Shown here piece after piece: positions 31,393 to 39,632 of a DNA stretch of 64,000 nt. The DNA is from Rhizobacter koreensis (GTDB taxonomy: Bacteria; Pseudomonadota; Gammaproteobacteria; Burkholderiales; Burkholderiaceae_C). How positions within the stretch are numbered: the stretch's first letter is position 1; each line of letters begins with the position of its first letter. The notes under the pieces were generated by a model. The model did no database searches and was not told the DNA's origin. It saw only the letters and a program-made list of their open reading frames with translations. The stretch is taken from positions 248,001 to 312,000 of the forward strand of contig NZ_JABWMJ010000001.1 in the NCBI RefSeq assembly GCF_013366375.1, written 5' to 3'. The translations under genes were made by a program, and so were the position numbers.

Positions 31393-31902
31393 ATGCAGGA
31401 AGTGAACAGCCCCGAATCCCGAGAACTGCTGTGGAAGCTGATCAAGGACATGCGCTTCGCGATGTTCACGACGCGCCACTCGAACGGTCACCTGCATGCG
31501 CGCCCGATGACGACGCAGAACAAGGCGCTCGACGAGAACGCGAGCCTGTGGTTCTTCATGTCGCGCAGCAACGGGCCGGTCGACGACATCGAGGCCGATC
31601 CCACGGTCGCGGTGATCTATGCCGACCCGGGTGCCGACAGCTACGTCTCGGTCTCGGGCACCGCCCGCGTGCGCGAGGACGCCGCCAAGAAGCACGAGCT
31701 CTGGAACAAGATGACCGAGGCGTGGTTCCCGAACGGTCCGGACGATCCCGACGTCGCGCTGGTCGAGGTCGAGATCATCCACGCCAACTACTGGGACGTG
31801 AAGGAAAGCAAGCTCGTCCAGCTCCTGCACATGGCCAAGGCCGTGGTCACCGGCGATCCGCCGACGAACATGGGCGAGCACGGCGAGATCCGGATGCGCT
31901 GA
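31393..31902 (+). CDS. General stress protein, pyridoxamine-phosphate-oxidase-like split barrel
   Basis: The 169-residue protein has the flavin-binding split-barrel fold: MRFAMFTTRHSNGHLHARPMTTQ, LWFFMSRSNGPVDDIEADPTVAVIYADP and SYVSVSGTARVREDAAKKHELWNKM. The family is related to Bacillus YdaG and plant-pathogen general stress proteins that bind FMN and FAD without PNPOx activity. The C-terminal INAMGEHGE-like end is present as TNMGEHGEIRMR. It is a single gene with a plausible GAGG ribosome site. Confidence 0.88.
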   Translation: MQEVNSPESRELLWKLIKDMRFAMFTTRHSNGHLHARPMTTQNKALDENASLWFFMSRSNGPVDDIEADPTVAVIYADPGADSYVSVSGTARVREDAAKKHELWNKMTEAWFPNGPDDPDVALVEVEIIHANYWDVKESKLVQLLHMAKAVVTGDPPTNMGEHGEIRMR

Positions 31903-32008
31903 CCGGCGGGCGCGCACGAACTGCGCTGCCAAGGGCGCGCTTTTCGGCGCCTCGCGACGTGACGGCGAGGCGGATCATGGCGGCATCGTTGGTGCCCCTC
32001 GTCCTGCC

Positions 32009-32308
32009 ATGCGTCACGCTCCGTCTCCTCTCGTCCCTGCGCGCGTGCAGCCCCGCGCCGACGCCGGTGCGATCGAGTGGGAAGAACTCCCCTCGCTGGC
32101 CGGATCGCTGGCCCGCATCGGCATCGGCCGCGTCGCGGCTCCCGTTCTGCATGCCGACGCCGCTCCGCTCGGGCGTGCGCCGCACGCGGTCGAGCTCGAT
32201 CTCGATCTGGACCGCCTCGCGACCGCCGGTTCGGCGCCGACGCGCCGCACGGTGACGCCGCGCGACATCGCCGCACCCGGTCTGCTGCGCCACTTCCTGG
32301 GCCTCTAG
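32009..32308 (+). CDS. Hypothetical protein
   Basis: The 99-residue open frame MRHAPSPLVPARVQPRADAG has a central alternation of charged and hydrophobic residues (AVELDLDLDRLATAG) and ends ITAPGLLRHFLGL-like (DIAAPGLLRHFLGL). I recognise no family and see no signal peptide or membrane helix. Third-position GC is high, as in the neighbours. An alternative reading is spacer DNA with a chance frame. Confidence 0.45.
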   Translation: MRHAPSPLVPARVQPRADAGAIEWEELPSLAGSLARIGIGRVAAPVLHADAAPLGRAPHAVELDLDLDRLATAGSAPTRRTVTPRDIAAPGLLRHFLGL

Positions 32309-32393
32309 CGGGCATCGGCCACGCGCCCGCGCGGCGTTGGCTATCCTCGGCGGACACCCGCGCCTGCTGCAGGCGCGCCACCCGCACGAGGCG

Positions 32394-33008
32394 ATGAACG
32401 ACCGACCTGCCGCGGCTGCCAAGGCCGCCCGAGAGCCGCGCTACTACTTCGAGGACTTCCCGCCCGGCCAGGTGCGCGAGTACGGCTCGCTCGAGGTCAC
32501 GCGCGAGGCGGTGCTCGCGTTCGCCGCCGACTTCGATCCGCAGCCGTTCCACCTCGACGACGATGCCGCCGCCGCTTCGCTGTTCGGCCGTCTCGCGGCG
32601 AGCGGCTGGCACACCTGCGCGATGACGATGCGCATCCTCTGCGACGGCTACCTGCTCGATTCGGCGAGCCTCGGATCGCCCGGCATCGACAAGCTGCGCT
32701 GGGTCAAGCCGGTCTACCCCGGCGACACGCTGAGCGTCCGCGTCGAGGTGATGGAGGCGCGGCCGATGGCGAGCAAGCCCGAGCTCGGCCTCGTGCGCTC
32801 GACCACGCAGGCGCTCAACCAGCACCGCGACGTGGTGCTGACGATGGAAGGCTGGGGCATCTTTCGGCGCCGGGCGCGGCTGGGCGATGCGACGACCTCC
32901 GCTGACGGTCAGGCACCGGATGCATCGGGCGGCGACGCATCGGCCGGCAGCGCCGTCCCGGCGAGCACGACGGACGCCGACACCCGCGCTGGCAGCACCG
33001 GCACCTGA
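32394..33008 (+). CDS. MaoC-like hot-dog dehydratase
   Basis: The 204-residue protein has the single hot-dog domain with the hydratase-2-like motif FDPQPFHLDDDAA...FGRLAASGWH, in which Asp and His would be catalytic. GSPGIDKLRWVKPVYPGDTLSVRVEV follows. The last 45 residues are a disordered Gly/Ala/Ser/Thr tail unusual for the family. It may hydrate enoyl-CoA or bind acyl chains in fatty-acid or PHA metabolism. I chose ATG 32394 over an upstream ATG at 32337. Confidence 0.88.
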   Translation: MNDRPAAAAKAAREPRYYFEDFPPGQVREYGSLEVTREAVLAFAADFDPQPFHLDDDAAAASLFGRLAASGWHTCAMTMRILCDGYLLDSASLGSPGIDKLRWVKPVYPGDTLSVRVEVMEARPMASKPELGLVRSTTQALNQHRDVVLTMEGWGIFRRRARLGDATTSADGQAPDASGGDASAGSAVPASTTDADTRAGSTGT

Positions 33009-33262
33009 ACCCGACTCGCGTCGGCGCGGGCGCGGCTCACCGCCGGCGCACCCGTGGCCGCCATGCCGACACTCCGGCGGCGAAGGGCCGCCGAAGGGTG
33101 ACCGACGACCCGCCGGCTGCATCACGCAGCGGCACGGCGCGTGAAATCGTGCGTCCGAGACGCAACGCCGCGGCCCCACGGAGCGACGGGCGCATTCGAC
33201 AATCGCGCCGCTCTGCTGTCGCAACGGCCGGCTGGCCCGCCGTCGCTCCTTCAGGACGCCCG

Positions 33263-35152
33263 ATGCCGCGACCCGACTCCGCCGTTCCCGCGCCCGCGGC
33301 CGACACCCTCGGCGGCGGCAGCGGCGTGGGCGCGCCGGTCCGCCCGGCCGCCGCCGCGGCCGGCGATCTCGCGCTCCCGGCCGGCACCCGGCTGCGCGGC
33401 CACACGGTGCGCGGCGTCGCCGCCCGCCACGCGTCGAGCATCGTCTACCGGGTCGACGACGACGCCGGCCGCGCCTTCCGCATCGCCGAATACGCGCCGG
33501 CGGGCCTGGCGCGTCGCCTCGACGACGGCCTGACGCTGGTACCCGAGCCCGACGAGCGGCAGGCGGCTTACGACGCCGGCCTGCATACCTACATCGGCGA
33601 GATGCGCGCGCTGTCGCGCATCGTCCACCCCGCGCTCGAACGCATCATCGGTGTCTGGGACGAGCATGGCAGCGCCTACGCGTTGCTGCCGGCGAGCGCC
33701 GTGCCTTCGCTCGGCGACGTGCTCGCCGAAGCCGGCGAGGTGCCGTCCGAAGCGGCGCTGCTGGGCTGGCTGCGGCCGCTGCTCGACGGCCTGGCCGTGC
33801 TGCACGAGGCCGGGCGCTTCCATCACGCGATCGAGCCGCAGTCGGTGCGAATCGGCCCGGCCGGCCCGGTGCTCGGCGGCTTCGCGGCAGCGACGCGGGC
33901 GCTCGAGAGCGCGCTGGGCCAGCCCCTCGACGCGACCGGCACGCGCTGGGCCGCGCCCGAGCAGGTCGGCACCGGCGGTCGCGAGGCGGTCGGCGCCGCG
34001 GCCGACCTGTACGCGGTCGCCGCGCTCGTCTATCTGGCGATCGCCGGCACGCCGCCGCCACCTGCCGCCGAGCGGCTGCAGCGCGACACTCTGCTGCCGC
34101 TCGCCGCCGTCGCGGCGGGCCTATACGCTGAGCCGTTCCTGCGCGCGGTCGACGCCGCACTCGCGCTCGACCCGCACGCGCGCCCGCAGCGCGCCGTCGA
34201 CTGGCTCGAGGCGATCCGGGGGCTGCACGCACCCGAAGCGGCGGCGCCGGCCGACCTGATGCTGGAGCCGTTCGACCCCGCCCGCGCGGCGCTCGCCGCG
34301 GCCGTCGAGCGCCGGGCGGGCGCGTCGCATGGCGCCACGCGCTCGGCGCCCGCGGGCGCACCGACGCCGGCCAAGCCGACCCGGCCGGCCGAGCTCGACC
34401 CCGTCGAGGCGGCTCCCCCGGAGTCCGTCACCCCGCCGGAAGCCCCGCCGCCGCGCGCCAAGGTCGCGGCGATCGCGATCGGCGCCGCGCTGATCGTGGT
34501 CGGCTCGGTCGTGCTGGTCCGCCCGCCGGCCCTGGCGACCGGCGAGCCGCCGCCGAACGCCGCTCGCGCCCAGAGCATCGGCGCGACCACCCCGGCGCTC
34601 GCGGCGCCCCAGGCCGGCCCATCGGCGAGCATGGTCGCGGTCGGCAGGCCGGCGCCGGCAGCCAGCAGCGCCGCCGCCGTGTCGGCGTTGCCGGGTAGCG
34701 CGGGCGTCGCGCCGCCGGCAACGTCGACGGACCCGGCGAACGCGCCGACCGCCGCACCGGTGCTGCTCCCCGGCGCTCCTGCCACGACGCCGGCCGCCGA
34801 TCCGCAGGGCGGCAACGGCACGCCATCGACGGCGAGGGCGATTGCCGATCCGTCCGCGCGCCTCGGCGCCGAGCCGGCGCGCCCGGCCACCGCACCAGCG
34901 GTCGACCTCCGCACGGCCGGCACGCCCACGGGGCCAGCCGCGAATCCTGCCGCCGCGGCGCCGTCACCCCTGACGCCAGCGCCCACCGACGCGACGCCGC
35001 CAGTCGCCAACGCCGCCGCACCCGACCCGGGCGCCGCTCCCACGCTCGGCGCCAGCGGCCGCCAGGCGCGGTGCGTCGAAATCCTCCAGAAGGCTTCGCT
35101 CGCGCCGCTCGGCGCCGCGGACGCCGAGTTCTACAGGCGCACCTGCAAGTGA
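33263..35152 (+). CDS. Membrane-anchored protein-kinase-like protein with degenerate active site
   Basis: The 629-residue protein; the start is taken at ATG 33263 after an AGGA box, though the frame is open from 33098. Residues about 40-330 follow the bacterial Ser/Thr kinase fold (EYAPAGLARRLDDG, MRALSRIVHPALERIIGV, LLDGLAVLHEAG, RWAAPEQ). Key residues are lost: the VAIK lysine is A75, HRDIKP is HHAIEP (catalytic Asp is A189), and the DFG site reads LGGF. One transmembrane helix lies at about 399-421, followed by a 200-residue Ala/Pro-rich segment ending in a conserved-looking CVEILQKASLAPL...RRTCK. It is a predicted pseudokinase sensor or scaffold. Its stop overlaps the start of the OmpA-like lipoprotein gene (GTGA). 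Confidence 0.8.
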   Translation: MPRPDSAVPAPAADTLGGGSGVGAPVRPAAAAAGDLALPAGTRLRGHTVRGVAARHASSIVYRVDDDAGRAFRIAEYAPAGLARRLDDGLTLVPEPDERQAAYDAGLHTYIGEMRALSRIVHPALERIIGVWDEHGSAYALLPASAVPSLGDVLAEAGEVPSEAALLGWLRPLLDGLAVLHEAGRFHHAIEPQSVRIGPAGPVLGGFAAATRALESALGQPLDATGTRWAAPEQVGTGGREAVGAAADLYAVAALVYLAIAGTPPPPAAERLQRDTLLPLAAVAAGLYAEPFLRAVDAALALDPHARPQRAVDWLEAIRGLHAPEAAAPADLMLEPFDPARAALAAAVERRAGASHGATRSAPAGAPTPAKPTRPAELDPVEAAPPESVTPPEAPPPRAKVAAIAIGAALIVVGSVVLVRPPALATGEPPPNAARAQSIGATTPALAAPQAGPSASMVAVGRPAPAASSAAAVSALPGSAGVAPPATSTDPANAPTAAPVLLPGAPATTPAADPQGGNGTPSTARAIADPSARLGAEPARPATAPAVDLRTAGTPTGPAANPAAAAPSPLTPAPTDATPPVANAAAPDPGAAPTLGASGRQARCVEILQKASLAPLGAADAEFYRRTCK

Positions 35153-36453
35153 ATCGATCCACCGCTCGCCCGAGCGGCCGCGCCCGCACCGCCCGTGCGG
35201 CGTGGGCCGGCCTCGCCGCGCTCTGCCTCACCGCGCTCGTCGCCTGCACGAGTTCCGAGCCGCTCGGCTTCGAAACCGCCGCCGCACGCGGCGCCGACGA
35301 CCTGGCGGCGCAGACCGGCGCGCTGCCGGCGTTCCTGGCGCGCTTCGAGGCGACGCTGACACCGGTCGACCCGAAGGCGCCGCGCCGCCGCGTCGTGCTC
35401 GACCCGATGCTCGAGACCACGAGCGGGCAGCAGACCGCGACCACGGCGCTGCTCGGCAAGCTGGTCGGCGAGCGCCTCGGCCGCAAGACCGGTCGCTTCG
35501 AGCTGGTGCCGTTCCGCGGCGACACGCTGCCCGACGCGCAGCTGCTGCTCACCGGGACGATGACGCGCGCGCCCGGCGGAGCGCCGGCGGCGGGCGTCCG
35601 CATCGACCTCGCGCTCACCGATCTCAAGACGCGCCAGGTGATCGCGCAGACCACCGTGCACGCGCGCGACGAAGCGCTCGACCCGTCGCCGCTGCGCTAC
35701 TACAAGGACAGCCCGATCGTCATCAAGGACAAGGTGAGCGAGGGCTATGCGCGCACCTCGCGCACCGCGGTCGGCCAGCCGGCCGACACCTACTACCTCG
35801 AGCGCATCGGCGTCGCCGCCCAGATCGACGCCGCGACGACGCTCTACAACGCCGAGCGCTACCGCGACGCGCTCGGCCGCTACGAGGACATGCAGAACGA
35901 CGCGGGCGGCCAGCAGCTGCGCATCGAGAGCGGCATCTATCTGACCAACATGCGGCTCGGCCGTGTCGCCGAAGCCGAGCAGGCGTTCGGCCGGATCGTG
36001 GCGCTCGGCATCCAGTACAACGAACTCGGCGTCAAGTTCCTGTTCAACCCGGGGAGCCTCGAGTTCTGGTCCGACCCGAAGATCAGCGGCTCGTACGGCA
36101 TGTGGCTGCGCCAGATCGCACGCGAGAGCGTGCGCTCGAACACCTGCATGAACGTGGTCGGGCACACCAGCAACAGCGGCGACGCGACGCTCAACGACGC
36201 GCTGTCGCTGCGCCGCGCCGGCGTGATCCGCCAGCTGCTGGTCGCGCAGGCGCCGGTGCTCGGCGCCAGGACGGCAGCGATCGGCAAGGGTTTTCGCGAG
36301 AACCTGGTCGGCAGCGGCACCGACAACGGCTTCGACGTGCTCGACCGCCGGGTCGAGTTCAAGATCGTCGGCTGCGAGCAGATCCCGGCCGAAGGCGCGC
36401 CGGATGCGAAGCCGGCAGCGGCCACGCCAGCCAAGCCGACGACGCGCAGCTGA
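35149..36453 (+). CDS. OmpA-family outer-membrane lipoprotein
   Basis: The 434-residue lipoprotein starts at GTG overlapping the pseudokinase stop. The signal ends in the lipobox LVAC at about residue 35. The N-terminal domain (about 60-195) resembles FlgO/TolB-type domains (VVLDPMLETTSGQQT, LLLTGTM). A TPR-like helical repeat is at 225-290 (ERYRDALGRYEDMQ, GRVAEAEQAFGRIVALG). The C-terminal OmpA peptidoglycan-binding domain has VVGHTSNSG, NDALSLRRAGVIRQLL and DRRVEFKIV. It would link the outer membrane to peptidoglycan. The tight coupling suggests the two proteins act together across the envelope. Confidence 0.87.
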   Translation: MNRSTARPSGRARTARAAWAGLAALCLTALVACTSSEPLGFETAAARGADDLAAQTGALPAFLARFEATLTPVDPKAPRRRVVLDPMLETTSGQQTATTALLGKLVGERLGRKTGRFELVPFRGDTLPDAQLLLTGTMTRAPGGAPAAGVRIDLALTDLKTRQVIAQTTVHARDEALDPSPLRYYKDSPIVIKDKVSEGYARTSRTAVGQPADTYYLERIGVAAQIDAATTLYNAERYRDALGRYEDMQNDAGGQQLRIESGIYLTNMRLGRVAEAEQAFGRIVALGIQYNELGVKFLFNPGSLEFWSDPKISGSYGMWLRQIARESVRSNTCMNVVGHTSNSGDATLNDALSLRRAGVIRQLLVAQAPVLGARTAAIGKGFRENLVGSGTDNGFDVLDRRVEFKIVGCEQIPAEGAPDAKPAAATPAKPTTRS

Positions 36454-36748
36454 GGTTTCTCGTCGCGGTTCCGCGGCGTTCCGGTAAACCACCGCCCGTC
36501 GGCCGAGACGCTGAGGCGTGACGAATCTCCTTGCTTCGAGATTCGGCTTTTCTGCGAAACGACGACCGGTATTCGAACGGTATCTGCACGGCGGTTTCCG
36601 CGCGGCCGCGACAAACCGTCGCCACCCCGGCCTCGAAGCCAGGGAAACTGTCGGTTCGCTTTACACCAGGCGATTCGACATACTCCAACTATTCCCGCTT
36701 GTCGAGCTAAGCGACCGGGGTGCACGGGTTCCTTCAACGAATTTAGAG

Positions 36749-36765
36749 CTGGCATTCGACTTGCG
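36749..36765 (+). promoter_or_regulatory. Sigma-54 promoter for PEP-CTERM gene
   Basis: CTGGCATTCGACTTGCG has the invariant GG and GC ten bases apart and the TGGCA/TTGC core. Transcription would begin near 36776, leaving a short leader of about 27 bases that contains the dyad GGGTATCTATACCC (36775-36788). Upstream, TGTCG/CGACA half-sites occur at 36649-36653, 36676-36680 and 36700-36716, candidate enhancer sites. Sigma-54 control of PEP-CTERM genes through PrsK/PrsR is known from other betaproteobacteria. The rest of the 349-base gap (36454-36802) shows no gene. Confidence 0.72.
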
Positions 36766-36802
36766 TTGGCAAGAGGGTATCTATACCCCACCACCCTCGC
36801 GA

Positions 36803-37456
36803 ATGAACCTCAAGAAGCAAACCCTCGTCGCCGCGCTCGTCGGCATCGGCGCCACCTTCGGCGCGAACGCCGCACCGGTTCTGCTCGGCTCGGTCGAACA
36901 CCTGTACGGAACGAATCCCGGCCGCCAGGCGGAAACCATCATGAGCGTTTACCACCCCGGTGGTAACTGCGACACGCTGAACGCGACGTCGGTCACGGTG
37001 CGCGCGACCTCGGCCTCGAGCTGCAACCGCTTCGGCGACATCTTCAATTTCTCCAGCCTCGACTGGGCCAGCATCGACCATTTCGACGTGACGCTGTCGT
37101 TCAGCGGCGCGCAGGACGGTTTCTTCGAACGCTGGAACACGCGCGGTGCGCCGAACTACGTGGTATCAGCGACTACGTTCGGCGACTTCCTGAATGCGAG
37201 CGGCACCCAGACCTTCACGTTCGCCAGCAGCGCCGCGCAGTTCAACAGCATCGTCGCCGCCGAGCAATTCGTGCTCTCGTTCGCGCAGAACGGCCTCGGC
37301 GGCTCCGGCTCGAGCTTCACGCTCAACTCGGCGCGCCTCGACGTGTTCGGCAGCGCTGCCGCCGCGGTGCCCGAGCCCTCGTCGCTCGCGCTGGTCGGCC
37401 TGCTGCTCGCCGGCGGCACGCTCGTCGGCCGCTCGCGCAAGGGCGGCGCTGCCTGA
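36803..37456 (+). CDS. PEP-CTERM sorting domain protein
   Basis: The 217-residue secreted protein has a signal peptide (MNLKKQTLVAALVGIGATFG...NAAP) and a typical PEP-CTERM tail: VPEPSSLALVGLLLAGG, then the basic end RSRKGGAA. Exosortase cleaves at the VPEP motif and releases or anchors the protein at the envelope, usually in step with exopolysaccharide or floc formation. The mature domain (about 170 residues, two cysteines, rich in Phe, Ser and Asn) is a predicted beta-sandwich of no known family. No exosortase gene is in the window. Confidence 0.93.
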   Translation: MNLKKQTLVAALVGIGATFGANAAPVLLGSVEHLYGTNPGRQAETIMSVYHPGGNCDTLNATSVTVRATSASSCNRFGDIFNFSSLDWASIDHFDVTLSFSGAQDGFFERWNTRGAPNYVVSATTFGDFLNASGTQTFTFASSAAQFNSIVAAEQFVLSFAQNGLGGSGSSFTLNSARLDVFGSAAAAVPEPSSLALVGLLLAGGTLVGRSRKGGAA

Positions 37457-37478
37457 GGCACTCGCCCCGGGTTGCATC

Positions 37479-37509
37479 AAGGGGCCCGCGACCCCGGCCC
37501 TTCTTTGTT
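37479..37509 (+). terminator. Terminator after PEP-CTERM gene
   Basis: AAGGGGCC pairs with GGCCCTT (one bulged G) around a nine-base loop and is followed by CTTTGTT. It lies 20 bases past the stop codon. Confidence 0.65.
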
Positions 37510-37554
37510 GGCGTGCGGCGTGATCGGCGGGCGACAAGCTTCGGCTGCGCGCGC

Positions 37555-38901
37555 TCAGCGGCTGCCCGAGCCCACGAGCAGCTGCTCGAGCCGCTGCTCG
37601 CGCACGCCGTAGAACTGCTTGATGCGGTTGATCTCGACCGCCGCCGCCGCCGCACGTCCCTCCGCTCCCGGCGCGCGCCGCACCGCCAGGATCATCTTGT
37701 TCTTCGAGGTGTGTTCGAGCGCGACGAACTCGAACACCTGCGCCTCGTAGCCGGCGCGTTCGAGCAGCAGGGCGCGCAGGCTGTCGGTCACCATCTCGGC
37801 TTGCTGGCCGAGGTGCACGCCGTGGCGCAGCATCGGCGCGACCTCGAGCGGACTCCGGAGCTGCGGGCGCAGCTCCTTGTGGCAGCACGGCGAACAGAGG
37901 ATCACGCGCGCGCCGGCCTGGATGCCGAGATGGATCGCATGGTCGGTCGCGGTGTCGCAGGCGTGCAGGGCGATCATCACGTCGAGCGCATCCGGCTGGT
38001 GGCTGCGCAGGTCGCCCTCGACGAAGCTCAGGCCCGCGAGGCCGGTGCGTTCGGCGATGCCGTTGCAGAGCGCCACCAGGTCGGGCCGCAGCTCGACGCC
38101 GACGGTGCGCGCCTCGATGCCGAGCGACCGCAGGTGGTCGTGGACGGCGAACGTGAGATAGCCCTTGCCGCTGCCGAAGTCGGCGACGCGGATCGGCGCC
38201 GACTCGAGCAGCCCGCCGCCGCGCAGCGCGTGGTCGAAGATCTCGACGAACTTGTTGATCTGCTTCCACTTGCGCGCCAGCGCCGGCACCAGGCGGTGCG
38301 CCGCGTCGGTGACGCCGAGCTCGACCAGGTACGGCCGCGTGATGTCGACGAAGCGGTGCTTGGGGCGGTCATGGGTCGCGGCCGCCACGGCCGGCGGCGG
38401 CCCGCTCGAGCCGCCCGGCTGGGCGCGCGACGCGGCATCGGACGGCACGCTCGATGCACCGGCGGGCAGCGCACGACCATGGGCGCGCGCCGGGTCGGCA
38501 TCTCCACCGGCTTCTATGGGAGGAGGCTCCCCCGCGAGCGCGCTCCGCCGCACCGTGCGCTTGCCCTTGCGGCTGATGCGCAGCTCGATCAGCTCGGCGC
38601 GCGTCGTCAGGTGCGCGTGCGCGAAGGTGCCGGCGAGCAACTCGCGGATCGACGCGAGGCCCTCGTCGATGCCCTCGTTGCGGGTGACGTCGCGCGTGCC
38701 GTGCGAGTGCACGAACGACAGCGCCGGCGCACCGCGCAGCGAGATCGCCCGCACGGTCACGCGCCGCAGGTCGGAGCCGGCGACGCGGTTGCCGGCAAGC
38801 ACGAGGCGCACGAAGCTGGCGTCGGCGAGGGCGCGCTGCACGAGCGCTTCGAAAGTGTCGGGCGACGCCGCGTCGGGGCTCGCCGCCGGGCGGTCTGACA
38901 T
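37555..38901 (-). CDS. Class I SAM-dependent methyltransferase
   Basis: The 448-residue protein has an N-terminal domain of about 190 residues (TRDVTRNEGIDEGLASIRELL, ELRISRKGKRTVRR) and a C-terminal Rossmann methyltransferase with motif I VADFGSGKGYLTFAVHDHL. Later are VEGDLRS, ALHACDTATDHAIHLGIQ and ILCSPCCHKE. The CCHKE block resembles TRM13-type and related RNA methyltransferases, so an RNA substrate is plausible but not shown. A variable Ala/Gly/Pro linker joins the halves. It is a single gene on the minus strand, divergent from lysE. Confidence 0.85.
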   Translation of the reverse strand: MSDRPAASPDAASPDTFEALVQRALADASFVRLVLAGNRVAGSDLRRVTVRAISLRGAPALSFVHSHGTRDVTRNEGIDEGLASIRELLAGTFAHAHLTTRAELIELRISRKGKRTVRRSALAGEPPPIEAGGDADPARAHGRALPAGASSVPSDAASRAQPGGSSGPPPAVAAATHDRPKHRFVDITRPYLVELGVTDAAHRLVPALARKWKQINKFVEIFDHALRGGGLLESAPIRVADFGSGKGYLTFAVHDHLRSLGIEARTVGVELRPDLVALCNGIAERTGLAGLSFVEGDLRSHQPDALDVMIALHACDTATDHAIHLGIQAGARVILCSPCCHKELRPQLRSPLEVAPMLRHGVHLGQQAEMVTDSLRALLLERAGYEAQVFEFVALEHTSKNKMILAVRRAPGAEGRAAAAAVEINRIKQFYGVREQRLEQLLVGSGSR

Positions 38902-38972
38902 GCTCGCTCCTGGGGGCCGCGATTGTGTAGCATCCCCCGCCGCCCGCGCCGCCGTGCGGCCTTGAAGCCCCG

Positions 38973-39587
38973 ATGTTCGGAATCGCCGACTACCCCGCGT
39001 TCGTCGCCGCGATCATCGTGTTCCTGATGATCCCGGGGCCGGGCAACCTCGCGCTGATCACCTCGACCGGCAAGGGCGGCATCGCGGGCGGGCTCGCCGC
39101 CACCTTCGGCGTGATCGCCGGCGACCAGGTGCTGATGTGGCTCGCGGTCGCCGGCGTCGCTGCGCTCCTGAGCGCCTATCCGCCGGCGTTCGTCGCGGTG
39201 CAGTGGCTCGGCGCCGCGTACCTGGCGTGGCTCGGCTGGCGCATGTGGCTCATCAAGCCCGGTGATGCGCCGGTGCTCGACATCCGGCCGCGCGACTACT
39301 TCCAGCAGGCGATGGCGATCACGCTGCTCAACCCGAAGGCGATCGTCTTCTACATGGCGTTCTTCCCGCTCTTCGTCGACCCGGCGCGGCATCGCGGGCT
39401 GGTGACGTTCGCGGTGATGGCGGCGACGATCGCCGCGCTCACCTTCCTGTACGGCGCGATCGTCGTCTTGCTGACGCACCGGCTCGCGGAGCGCCTGCGC
39501 GCCAACCCGGCCGCGACGCGGGTGCTCAACCGCGTCGCCGGGACCCTGCTGATCGGCTTCGGCGTGAAGCTCGCGCTCTCGCGCTGA
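38973..39587 (+). CDS. LysE/RhtB family amino-acid exporter
   Basis: The 204-residue inner-membrane protein has six predicted helices. The family opening FLMIPGPGNLALITSTGKGG (PGPxxL motif) and LGAAYLAWLGWRMW are present, as is LLNPKAIVFYMAFFPLFVDP. LysE-family proteins export lysine, threonine, homoserine lactones or related compounds; the substrate is unknown. It ends 46 bases from the convergent esterase gene. Confidence 0.94.
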   Translation: MFGIADYPAFVAAIIVFLMIPGPGNLALITSTGKGGIAGGLAATFGVIAGDQVLMWLAVAGVAALLSAYPPAFVAVQWLGAAYLAWLGWRMWLIKPGDAPVLDIRPRDYFQQAMAITLLNPKAIVFYMAFFPLFVDPARHRGLVTFAVMAATIAALTFLYGAIVVLLTHRLAERLRANPAATRVLNRVAGTLLIGFGVKLALSR

Positions 39588-39632
39588 CGCCTTGCCGAAG
39601 CCGCGCGGTCGCGGGCGGCCGCGCGTCGCGGG

